Below the pieces are notes generated by a model. That model saw nothing but the letters and a program-made list of their open reading frames with translations. It did not search any database and was not told the origin of the DNA. A stretch of DNA of 13,155 nucleotides from JBFXDI01 sp050181295 (lineage in GTDB: Bacteria > Pseudomonadota > Alphaproteobacteria > Rhizobiales > Aestuariivirgaceae): NCBI GenBank assembly GCA_050181295.1, contig JBFXDI010000112.1, positions 1 through 13,155 of the forward strand, given 5' to 3'. Shown here in pieces: positions 7,138-13,155 of this stretch. The first letter of the stretch is position 1. The number at the start of each line of letters is the position of its first letter. Both the position numbers and the translations under genes were made by a program.

Positions 7138-7152
7138 TTCGGAATTCCGAAC
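7137..7152. promoter_or_regulatory. Perfect 16-bp palindrome at the 3' end of the Rrf2 gene
   Basis: GTTCGGAATTCCGAAC is fully self-complementary and starts at the last base of the Rrf2 stop codon. A perfect palindrome without a loop suits a dimeric DNA-binding protein better than a terminator hairpin, though a run of A bases follows. It opens the AT-rich control region of the sulfur genes. Confidence 0.5.
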
Positions 7153-7272
7153 ACTAAAAAGCAATATTATTCAGTTGGTTGAACGGATTCTGCTGGCAAC
7201 AGTCATTTTTCTCGTTGACAATCTCTATAATTTCCGTCGAGATTATAGGGTCGAAATCGAGAGGAGCATCCG
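7138..7272 (+). promoter_or_regulatory. AT-rich control region upstream of the sulfate genes
   Basis: This 135-bp stretch is much richer in A and T than the surrounding sequence. It holds TTGACA (7215-7220) and TATAAT (7226-7231), each a perfect promoter hexamer, but at only five bases from each other, so they cannot form one promoter. The TATAAT would need a poor -35 near 7203-7208, and the TTGACA lacks a good -10 at 16-18 bases. Activator help or unusual spacing is therefore likely. A 24-bp dyad (7225-7248) overlaps this area. Confidence 0.55.
7225..7248. promoter_or_regulatory. Dyad CTATAAT-N10-ATTATAG, candidate Rrf2 operator
   Basis: Two perfect seven-base inverted arms, CTATAAT (7225-7231) and ATTATAG (7242-7248), are separated by ten bases. 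The left arm contains a consensus TATAAT on the plus strand and the right arm the same on the minus strand. The spacing between arm centres suits a dimeric winged-helix repressor, and the nearest regulator is the Rrf2 protein. Binding here would block transcription of the small ORF and the sulfate genes. The dyad is seen directly; assignment to the Rrf2 protein is inference. Confidence 0.5.
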
Positions 7273-7473
7273 ATGCGCATTCTCAAGACCCTCTTCGACT
7301 TGCCTTCGAGCGGCGCCCGGCCCGTACCGGACGCAAGCCCCAACCGCAAAGCCCGCCTACGCAGGCTTGCTCGCGATCGTGAAATCTGCCGCGACGAGCT
7401 CATGACCTTCGCCACGGAATCGATGCTCGTCTGCTTTGGCAGGCCGGAACATCTGAGGTCGTGTAGCCGCTGA
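7273..7473 (+). CDS. Small unrecognised protein, 66 residues, upstream of the sulfate importer
   Basis: I do not recognise this product. The reading frame starts at an ATG with GAGGAG six bases upstream (7261-7266), a strong translation signal, and lies directly downstream of the dyad operator. The protein is basic in the middle (NRKARLRRLARDREICR, residues 24-40) and has no signal peptide or membrane segment. It contains three cysteines at 39, 54 and 64. It may be a small regulatory or sulfur-related protein, or a translated leader whose cysteine codons help sense cysteine supply. Codon use is not obviously different from its neighbours. The gap to sbp is 118 bp. Confidence 0.55.
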   Translation: MRILKTLFDLPSSGARPVPDASPNRKARLRRLARDREICRDELMTFATESMLVCFGRPEHLRSCSR

Positions 7474-7591
7474 GCCCGCGGGCCTACCGACCTCTAGCCT
7501 TCAGAACTTTCGCGCCGACGGTCGTCCGAATCTCCGGACGTCGCAGGACCTCTGCGTGCCTTCGCCAACCGACACCTCAAGGAGCCCACCC
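7474..7591 (+). other. Spacer with three short palindromes before sbp
   Basis: Between the small ORF and sbp there are GCCCGCGGGC immediately after the stop (7474-7483), CGTCCG-AATCTC-CGGACG (7523-7540) and CGCAG-GACCT-CTGCG (7542-7556). The RBS of sbp, AAGGAG, follows at 7579-7584. Two adjacent stems ahead of an RBS and behind a small ORF could form an attenuation or RNA-processing device. No U-run is present. Confidence 0.4.
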
Positions 7592-8596
7592 ATGCTCAGA
7601 CGCCACTTCCTCGCCGTGACGGCTCTCGCCGCACTGACCCTGTCATCGCCGGCCTTCGCCCAGACTACGCTTCTCAACGTGTCCTATGATCCGACCCGCG
7701 AGCTCTACCAGGCGGTCAACGCAGCCTTCGCCAAGGAGTGGAAGGAGAAGACCGGCCAGGACATCGCCATCCAGCAGTCCCACGGCGGCTCGGGCAAGCA
7801 GGCCCGCGCCGTCATCGACGGCCTCGAGGCGGACGTCGTCACGCTGGCGCTCGCCGGCGACATCGACGCCATCGCCGGCAAGGGCCTGATCGCGCCGGAC
7901 TGGCAGAAGCGGCTGGCCGACAACAGCGCACCCTATACCTCGACCATCGTTTTCCTCGTCCGCAAGGGCAATCCCAAGGCCATCAAGGACTGGAACGATC
8001 TGGTCCGCTCCGACATCAAGGTCATCACTCCCAACCCGAAAACCTCGGGCGGGGCGCGCTGGAACTATCTCGCGGCCTGGGGTTATGCGCTGAAGCAGCC
8101 GGGCGGCGACGCCGACAAGGCCAAGGCTTTCGTCTCCGACCTCTACCGCAACGTGCCCGTCCTCGACACCGGCGCGCGGGGTTCGACGGTCACGTTCGTG
8201 GAGCGCGGCATCGGCGACGTGCTCCTCGCCTGGGAGAACGAGGCTTTCCTCGCCATCAATGAGCTTGGCCCCGACAAGTTCGAGATCGTGGTGCCGCCGC
8301 TCTCGATCCTCGCCGAGCCGCCGGTCACCGTCGTCGACAAGGTCGTCGACAAGAAGGGCACGCGCGCGGAGGCCGAGGCCTATCTGAACTTCCTCTACAC
8401 GCCCGCGGGCCAGGAGCTCGCGGCCAGTCACTACTATCGTCCGCGCCTTGCCGCCGTGGCCGAGAAATACGCCGGCAAGTTCCCCAAGATCGATCTCTTC
8501 ACGATCGACGATGTGTTCGGCGGCTGGGACAAGGCCCAGAAGGAGCACTTCGCCGAGGGCGGCGTGTTCGACCAGATCTACAAACCCGGCAACTGA
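7592..8596 (+). CDS. sbp: Sulfate ABC transporter substrate-binding protein
   Basis: A 334-residue periplasmic protein that captures sulfate (or thiosulfate) and delivers it to CysTWA. The N-terminus is a Sec signal, MLRRHFLAVTALAALTLSS, with cleavage after AFA at about residue 23. The mature protein opens with the family motif LLNVSYDPTRELYQ. The diagnostic NPKTSGGARWNYLAAWGYA occurs at about 138-156, and QQSHGGSGKQAR (61-72) supplies oxyanion-binding backbone and side chains. The ATG at 7592 is chosen because AAGGAG lies eight bases upstream and the signal then starts correctly; an earlier in-frame GTG at 7556 is unlikely. The permease gene starts eight bases after the stop, so these genes form one operon. 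Sulfate versus thiosulfate preference cannot be settled here. Confidence 0.95.
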   Translation: MLRRHFLAVTALAALTLSSPAFAQTTLLNVSYDPTRELYQAVNAAFAKEWKEKTGQDIAIQQSHGGSGKQARAVIDGLEADVVTLALAGDIDAIAGKGLIAPDWQKRLADNSAPYTSTIVFLVRKGNPKAIKDWNDLVRSDIKVITPNPKTSGGARWNYLAAWGYALKQPGGDADKAKAFVSDLYRNVPVLDTGARGSTVTFVERGIGDVLLAWENEAFLAINELGPDKFEIVVPPLSILAEPPVTVVDKVVDKKGTRAEAEAYLNFLYTPAGQELAASHYYRPRLAAVAEKYAGKFPKIDLFTIDDVFGGWDKAQKEHFAEGGVFDQIYKPGN

Positions 8597-8604
8597 CCGG
8601 TAGA

Positions 8605-9456
8605 GTGTCCGTGAAGGTCTCCTCCCTAGCCTTCCGGCGGCCGAGCGCGATCCCGGGATTCGGGATCACGCTCGGATTCACTTTGACGTGGCTGTCCTTG
8701 ATCGTCCTCCTGCCGCTTGCGGGCCTCTTCGTCCACGCCGGCACCCTGGGGCCGGAGGGTTTCATGGCCGCCATATCGACCCCGCGCGTCCTCGCCGCCA
8801 TGCGCGTGAGCTTCGGCCTGTCGCTCGCGGCCGCCGCAATCAATGCCGTGTTCGGCCTGCTCCTCGCATGGGTGCTGGTGCGCTACGAGTTCCCCGGACG
8901 CCGCATCATCGATTCGCTGGTCGACATCCCCTTCGCGCTTCCCACGGCCGTCGCCGGCATCGCCCTCACCAGCCTCTACGCGCCGAACGGCGCCATCGGC
9001 CGCCTGCTCGAGCCGCTCGGCATCCAGGTCGCCTTCACGCCCTTGGGCATCCTCGTGGCGCTCATCTTCATCGGCATCCCGTTCGTCGTGCGCACCGTTC
9101 AGCCGGTTCTTTCGGATCTCGAGGTCGAGGTCGAGGAGGCGGCGACGGGGCTCGGCGCGACGCGCCTCCAGACTTTCTGCCGCGTCATCCTGCCGGTGAT
9201 CCTCCCCGCGCTCGCGACCGGTTTCGCGCTCGCCTTCGCGCGCGCCGTCGGCGAGTACGGATCGGTGATCTTCATCGCCGGCAATCTGCCGATGGTGTCG
9301 GAGATCGCTCCGCTCCTCATCGTCGTGAGGCTCGAGGAGTTCGCCTATGCGGAGGCGACCGCCATAGCGGTCGCGATGCTGGTCGCCTCGCTCCTCCTGC
9401 TCTTCGTCATCAACCTGCTCCAGGCGTGGATGCGTTCGCGCCAGTCGGGAGGCTGA
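8605..9456 (+). CDS. cysT: Sulfate/thiosulfate ABC transporter permease CysT (CysU)
   Basis: A 283-residue inner-membrane permease that forms half of the sulfate channel. The membrane segments begin near residue 20; the cytoplasmic EAA loop, VEEAATGLGATRLQTFCRVI (177-196), contacts CysA. The segment DIPFALPTAVAGIALTSLY (107-125) and the later GEYGSVIFIAGNLP (216-229) are typical of CysT. The start is a GTG at 8605, eight bases after sbp; a second GTG at 8611 is possible since neither has a strong RBS. The stop is followed one base later by the cysW ATG. Confidence 0.95.
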   Translation: MSVKVSSLAFRRPSAIPGFGITLGFTLTWLSLIVLLPLAGLFVHAGTLGPEGFMAAISTPRVLAAMRVSFGLSLAAAAINAVFGLLLAWVLVRYEFPGRRIIDSLVDIPFALPTAVAGIALTSLYAPNGAIGRLLEPLGIQVAFTPLGILVALIFIGIPFVVRTVQPVLSDLEVEVEEAATGLGATRLQTFCRVILPVILPALATGFALAFARAVGEYGSVIFIAGNLPMVSEIAPLLIVVRLEEFAYAEATAIAVAMLVASLLLLFVINLLQAWMRSRQSGG

Positions 9457-9457
9457 G

Positions 9458-10312
9458 ATGTCCGCCGCCGCTCCTGCCGCCCGGCTTCTCCTGCGCCGTG
9501 AGCCGCTTTCGGTCCGTCTGCTGCTCATCGCCGTCGCGCTCGCGTTCCTGGCGCTTTTCATCGGATTGCCGCTGGTTGCGGTCTTCGCGGAAGCGCTGCG
9601 CAAGGGGACCGATGCCTATTTCGCCGCGCTGGTCGAGCCGGACGCGGTCGCGGCCATGCGGCTGACGCTCACGGCGGCCGCCATCGCCGTGCCGCTCAAC
9701 ATCGTGTTCGGCGTCGCCGCCGCCTGGTGCATCGCCAAGTTCGAGTTCGCCGGCAAGAGCTTCCTCATCACGCTGATCGACCTGCCGTTCTCGGTCTCTC
9801 CCGTGATCGCCGGCCTCGTCTACGTGCTGATGTTCGGAGCCCAGGGCTGGCTCGGGCCGTGGCTCGCCGAGCACGACATCAAGATCATCTTCGCGGTGCC
9901 CGGCATCGTGCTGGCGACCGTCTTCGTGACCTTTCCCTTCGTCGCCCGCGAACTCATCCCTCTCATGCAGGAGCAGGGATCGGAGGACGAGCTTGCCGCC
10001 ATCTCGCTCGGCGCCAGCGGCTGGAAGACCTTCTGGTACGTGACGCTTCCCAACATCCGCTGGGGCCTGCTCTACGGCGTGCTCCTCTGCAACGCACGCG
10101 CCATGGGCGAGTTCGGCGCCGTCTCCGTCGTATCGGGCCACATCCGGGGGCTCACCAACACCATGCCGCTTCACGTGGAGATCATCTACAATGAGTACAA
10201 TTTCGTCGCGGCCTTTGCCGTTGCCTCGCTCCTGGTGGGGCTGGCCCTCGTCACCCTTGCCGCAAAGGCTTTCCTCGAGTGGCGCCTTGGTCGATCCCGA
10301 CTGGCCCGCTGA
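9458..10312 (+). CDS. cysW: Sulfate/thiosulfate ABC transporter permease CysW
   Basis: A 284-residue inner-membrane permease, the second half of the sulfate channel with CysT. Family-typical stretches are DLPFSVSPVIAGLVYVLMFG (108-127), the EAA-like loop DELAAISLGASGWKTFWYVT (177-196), and ARAMGEFGAVSVVSGHIRG (213-231), which is characteristic of CysW. GGGAGG lies just before the ATG, inside the end of cysT, giving a one-base gap and probable coupling. The stop at 10312 is seven bases before the likely cysA start. Confidence 0.96.
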   Translation: MSAAAPAARLLLRREPLSVRLLLIAVALAFLALFIGLPLVAVFAEALRKGTDAYFAALVEPDAVAAMRLTLTAAAIAVPLNIVFGVAAAWCIAKFEFAGKSFLITLIDLPFSVSPVIAGLVYVLMFGAQGWLGPWLAEHDIKIIFAVPGIVLATVFVTFPFVARELIPLMQEQGSEDELAAISLGASGWKTFWYVTLPNIRWGLLYGVLLCNARAMGEFGAVSVVSGHIRGLTNTMPLHVEIIYNEYNFVAAFAVASLLVGLALVTLAAKAFLEWRLGRSRLAR

Positions 10313-10319
10313 CAGCTCG

Positions 10320-11369
10320 ATGGGGATCGAGGCTGTCGACGTCACCAAGCGGTTCGACGACTTCGTCGCCTTGAAGAGCGTGAGCCTGTCGGTGCGACCG
10401 GGCGAACTGATGGCGCTGCTCGGGCCCTCCGGTTCGGGCAAGACGACGCTGCTTCGCATCATCGCCGGGCTCGAATGGCCGGAGGCGGGCGACGTGAAAT
10501 TCGGCTCCCAGAGCGTGCTCGATCTGGGCGCCCGCGAGCGGAGCGTCGGCTTCGTGTTCCAGCACTACGCGCTCTTCCGGCACATGACGGTGTTCGACAA
10601 CGTGGCCTTCGGGCTCCGCGTGCGGCCCCGCGCCCAGCGTCCCTCGCGCAAGGAGATTGCCGGCCGTGTGCTCGAGCTCCTGAAGCTCGTCCAGATCGAC
10701 TGGCTCGCCACGCGCTATCCTTCCGAACTCTCGGGCGGCCAGCGGCAGCGTGTGGCGCTCGCCCGGGCGCTCGCCATCGAACCGCGCGTGCTGCTGCTGG
10801 ACGAGCCCTTCGGGGCGCTCGACGCCAAGGTGCGCAAGGAGCTGCGGCGCTGGCTGCGACGCCTCAACGACCGCATGAAGATGACTTCCCTCTTCGTCAC
10901 CCACGACCAGGAGGAGGCGCTCGAGGTGGCGGACCGCGTGGTCGTGATGAGCAACGGCCGCATCGAGCAGGTGGGCACTCCGCGCGAGGTCTACGAGCGG
11001 CCGGCCAATCCCTTCGTGTTCGAGTTCCTGGGCGCCGTCAACAAGCTGTCTTGCGAGGTGAGGGCAGGGCGGCCGGACCATTCTTCCGTCGACCTGAGCG
11101 CACTCCCCGCGGCGCAGGGGGCCGGCGAGGGGACGGCCTATGTCCGCCCGCACGATCTCGATATCACGGCCGATGCCTCGGGCGCGGGGACCGTGCGCTA
11201 CGTGGCGGTGGTCGGCGCCTCGGCGCGCCTCGATGTGGAGCTGAGCGGCGCGGCGGACCTCGTCGAGGTCGAGGTGCCGACGGCGCAGCTTTCCCGGCTC
11301 GGCCTTTCGGTCGGCGACCGCGTGGGACTGAGCGCCAGCCGCGGGCGGGTGTTCTCGAAACAGAGATAG
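10320..11369 (+). CDS. cysA: Sulfate/thiosulfate ABC transporter ATP-binding protein CysA
   Basis: A 349-residue cytoplasmic ATPase that drives the CysTW permease. Visible motifs are Walker A GPSGSGKT (35-42), Q-loop FQHYALF with Q81, signature LSGGQRQR (137-144), Walker B VLLLDE (147-152) followed by PFGALD, and switch histidine H195 in VTHDQEEA. Residues from about 240 onward form a TOBE-like regulatory domain (AYVRPHDLDI). The length matches CysA proteins of about 350 residues. I start at the ATG of MGIEAVDVTKRF; an upstream in-frame ATG would overlap cysW by more than 100 bases and adds unrelated residues. It ends the sulfate operon, and a REP-like double hairpin follows 20 bases later. 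Confidence 0.96.
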   Translation: MGIEAVDVTKRFDDFVALKSVSLSVRPGELMALLGPSGSGKTTLLRIIAGLEWPEAGDVKFGSQSVLDLGARERSVGFVFQHYALFRHMTVFDNVAFGLRVRPRAQRPSRKEIAGRVLELLKLVQIDWLATRYPSELSGGQRQRVALARALAIEPRVLLLDEPFGALDAKVRKELRRWLRRLNDRMKMTSLFVTHDQEEALEVADRVVVMSNGRIEQVGTPREVYERPANPFVFEFLGAVNKLSCEVRAGRPDHSSVDLSALPAAQGAGEGTAYVRPHDLDITADASGAGTVRYVAVVGASARLDVELSGAADLVEVEVPTAQLSRLGLSVGDRVGLSASRGRVFSKQR

Positions 11370-11385
11370 TAGGGACTCTCGATTG

Positions 11386-11482
11386 TCGTCCCGGAAATCG
11401 CGTCAGCGATTGTCCGGGATCGGAAGCGTGAGAGCGGTTGCAAGCGGATCCCGGACTGGACCTTCGGTCCATCCGGGATGAC
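11386..11482. repeat. REP-like double hairpin after cysA
   Basis: The ends, TGTCGTCCCGGA and TCCGGGATGACA, are inverted copies with one mismatch. Inside lie two stems: TCCCGGAAATCGC / GCGATTGTCCGGGA (11389-11419, loop GTCA, one bulge), and ATCCCGGA-c-TGGACC-TTC-GGTCCA-TCCGGGAT (11448-11479, one bulged base). The layout (two hairpins with inverted flanks) resembles that at 3064-3179, although the sequence differs. Placed 16 bases after cysA, it probably protects the 3' end of the operon mRNA or acts as a weak terminator. Confidence 0.75.
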
Positions 11483-12035
11483 AGGTTGTTCAAGGACCAG
11501 CGCAAGCGAGACTGTCTCCCTGCGCGATACGCGGGATTGAAGCAGTCGAGGGGTTGTGTGCGGGCGCGTCACGCGCGTCATGCACGGAAAGGAAAAACAT
11601 CCGAAGGGCCCTTATGGCGCCCGCACCGGCGTTCTGACAGGGCGGTGGGACAGCAACACTTTCCGGTTTCCGCCCTTCCGCCGCCGCTTCCGCCCGAAGG
11701 CTTCCGCGGAGACGATTGAGGGCGGGAACCCTCCAGCGGGAGGCGCTTGGCGCCACTCTCCCGCAGCCCTTGCGGCTTTCGCCGATCAGGGCCGGATCCC
11801 TTGTCGCCCGCTCCCATGAAGCCGTCCGTCGGCTTCACGTGAGACGCCGGCCTTCTCCCGCGGCGTCCAGCGGCCCGGTATCCGCCGCACCCTCGATCAG
11901 GAGAAGGCCCATCACCAATACAGGAAAATATTCCAGAAGTCAAGAGATAAAGAAGGCGGCAGGCCGAAAACGGCTGGGAATCTGAAACCGATGCCGTAAT
12001 GTGCCGGCGGGAAACGGGTGCAACCAGAACACTAG
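11483..12035. other. Hairpin-rich intergenic region without a recognisable gene
   Basis: No reading frame here combines an RBS with a recognisable protein; the frames that exist are short and unlike any family I know. Structure is plentiful: AAGGGCCCTT (11604-11613), a nested stem GCGGGAG...CTCCCGC around GGCGC-TTG-GCGCC (about 11737-11765), TGAAGCCG-TCCGT-CGGCTTCA (11817-11837), and GACGCC...GGCGTC (about 11842-11866). The last 120 bases (about 11915-12000) turn A-rich and probably contain the promoter of the next gene, but no clear hexamers stand out. No tRNA or integrase is visible. It may be a decayed insertion or a small RNA locus. Confidence 0.5.
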
Positions 12036-13155
12036 ATGAGCCAGCTTCTCATCCAGGGCTACCTCGCCGAAATCGACAGGCTCCAGAAGTTCTCAGGCCT
12101 CACCAACGAGCAGGTGATCCGGCCCGCCTTCCGGCGCCTCCTCGACCAGTGGGCCACGTCGCAAAAGCTCGTCTTCCTAGAGGAATACCGTCATACGACG
12201 AGTCAGAAGACGATCGTCTATCCGGACGGAACGGTGCTGCATGACATCCGGGTTCCACTCGGACACTGGGAGGCCAAGGACACGAACGACGACCTCGACG
12301 AGGAGATCGCCAAGAAGCTGCGGAAGGGCTACCCGCAGGACAATATCATCTTCGAAAACTCTCACACCGCCGTCCTCATCCAGAACCGGCAGGAGGTGAC
12401 GCGGTGCGCCATGACGGACACCGACGCGCTTCTCCACCTGCTCACGCTCTTCTTCAGATACGAGCGGCAGGAGATCGCCGAGTTCCGCAGGGCGGTGGCG
12501 AAATTCCGCGACGACCTCCCGGCGGTGCTTGAGGCGCTGAGGGAGAAGATCGACGCGGCCTATGACGGGAATGCGGCGTTCCGGAGCGCGGCCGACCGCT
12601 TTCTCGCCCATGCCAGGAACACTATCAACCCGACGCTCGGCGAAGCTGACGTGCGAGAGATGCTGATTCAGCACATCCTCACGGAGGAAATCTTCGCGCA
12701 TGTCTTCGACAACGCCGACTTCCACCGCGAGAACAACATCGCGCGAGAGCTTTACGCGCTGGAGGGAAAATTCTTCACCGGCGCGGTGAAGCGCGGCACG
12801 CTCCGGGCACTTGAGCCTTACTACGCGACCATCCGCTCGAACGCTGCACTCATCACCAGCCACCACGAGAAGCAGGCCTTCCTCAAGGCGATCTACGAGA
12901 CCATCTACAAGGTCTACAATCCGAAGGCGGCGGACCGGCTTGGCGTGGTCTACACGCCGAACGAGATCGTGAAGTTCATGATCGAGGGCGCGGACTGGCT
13001 CTGCCACCGGCACTTCGGCCGCACGCTCATCGACCGGGACGTGGAGATCCTCGACCCGGCGACCGGCACCGGCACCTTCATCTGCGAACTGATCGAGCAC
13101 TTCGCGGGCGACAAGGCGAAGCTCGCGCGCAAGTACAAGCACGAGCTGCACGCCA
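12036..13155 (+). CDS. Type ISP-like restriction-modification enzyme, nuclease plus N6-adenine methyltransferase, N-terminal part
   Basis: The frame is open from the ATG at 12036 to the right edge (373 residues). A TAG lies directly before the ATG, so no earlier start exists, and no strong RBS is visible. Residues 1-125 resemble the Mrr/PD-(D/E)xK nuclease of Type ISP enzymes: D64 and D70 upstream of the WEAKD core (E79-x-K81), then IAKKLRKGYPQDNIIFENS. Residues 126-300 are helical and coupler-like. RLGVVYTPNEIVKFMIEGAD (301-320) is the usual lead-in to the methyltransferase, and motif I, LDPATGTGTF, is at 339-348. NPPY and the target recognition domain would lie beyond the window. No helicase fits between nuclease and methyltransferase, unlike LlaBIII/LlaGI. 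It protects against foreign DNA by cutting and self-methylation, by family inference. Confidence 0.85.
   Translation, partial: MSQLLIQGYLAEIDRLQKFSGLTNEQVIRPAFRRLLDQWATSQKLVFLEEYRHTTSQKTIVYPDGTVLHDIRVPLGHWEAKDTNDDLDEEIAKKLRKGYPQDNIIFENSHTAVLIQNRQEVTRCAMTDTDALLHLLTLFFRYERQEIAEFRRAVAKFRDDLPAVLEALREKIDAAYDGNAAFRSAADRFLAHARNTINPTLGEADVREMLIQHILTEEIFAHVFDNADFHRENNIARELYALEGKFFTGAVKRGTLRALEPYYATIRSNAALITSHHEKQAFLKAIYETIYKVYNPKAADRLGVVYTPNEIVKFMIEGADWLCHRHFGRTLIDRDVEILDPATGTGTFICELIEHFAGDKAKLARKYKHELHA

Noticed and set aside
7215..7231. TTGACA and TATAAT as a consensus promoter
   Set aside because: Both hexamers are perfect, but only five bases separate them, so they cannot be used together by one sigma70 polymerase.
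9410..10462. 350-codon minus-strand frame opposite cysW
   Set aside because: Antisense shadow of cysW and the start of cysA, with Arg/Asp/Gly/Glu bias and no known domain.
11556..11819. 87-codon plus-strand frame in the long spacer (and a 121-codon frame opposite it)
   Set aside because: No RBS, no recognisable domain, and both cross several strong hairpins; treated as non-coding.
12177..13151. 324-codon minus-strand frame at the right end
   Set aside because: It lies opposite the restriction-modification gene, whose plus-strand frame has clear nuclease and methyltransferase motifs.
1..13155. CRISPR array, tRNA, rRNA, integrase or transposase
   Set aside because: No regularly spaced direct repeats, cloverleaf-like sequence or mobile-element protein could be found on either strand.

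Overview
The window is GC-rich DNA with tightly packed genes and short overlaps. PqqABC, a BMP-type ABC importer, an Rrf2 regulator and a sulfate ABC importer occur together, and the spacers carry palindromic REP-like elements. This points to an alphaproteobacterium, probably of the Hyphomicrobiales (Rhizobiales). That placement is an inference from gene content and style; there is no rRNA marker in the window.

Layout. (1) Minus strand, 1-1730: the start of a pyrroloquinoline quinone operon, pqqA (25-residue precursor with the E16/Y20 pair), pqqB and pqqC, with pqqC cut by the left edge. A good sigma70-like promoter (1791-1820) and a strong Shine-Dalgarno precede pqqA. (2) Plus strand, 1994-6654: a complete BMP/PnrA-family importer: Tat-type exported binding protein, double-NBD ATPase and two permeases of the YufP/YufQ (NupP/NupQ) type. 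The likely substrate is a nucleoside or purine-like compound, by family only. A multi-hairpin element separates the binding protein from the ATPase and supplies the first residues of the ATPase frame. (3) Plus strand, 6709-11369: an Rrf2-family regulator with four clustered cysteines, an AT-rich regulatory region with two striking dyads, an unrecognised 66-codon ORF with a strong RBS, then sbp-cysT-cysW-cysA for sulfate/thiosulfate uptake. (4) 11370-12035: about 665 bp without a convincing gene, starting with a REP-like double hairpin and containing further hairpins. (5) 12036 to the right edge: the N-terminal 373 residues of a large nuclease-methyltransferase related to Type ISP restriction-modification enzymes, with no helicase between the nuclease and methyltransferase parts.

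How they work together. The left half combines cofactor synthesis for periplasmic quinoprotein dehydrogenases with an unrelated divergent solute importer. The middle looks like a sulfur-responsive unit in which the Rrf2 protein may control the sulfate importer through the dyad upstream of the small ORF. The right end is probably the edge of an accessory or defence region. I found no tRNA, rRNA, CRISPR array, transposase or integrase. No wholly new system is demonstrable; the best candidates for a second look are the Rrf2/dyad/small-ORF arrangement, the repeat-derived start of the ATPase, and the helicase-less ISP-like enzyme.
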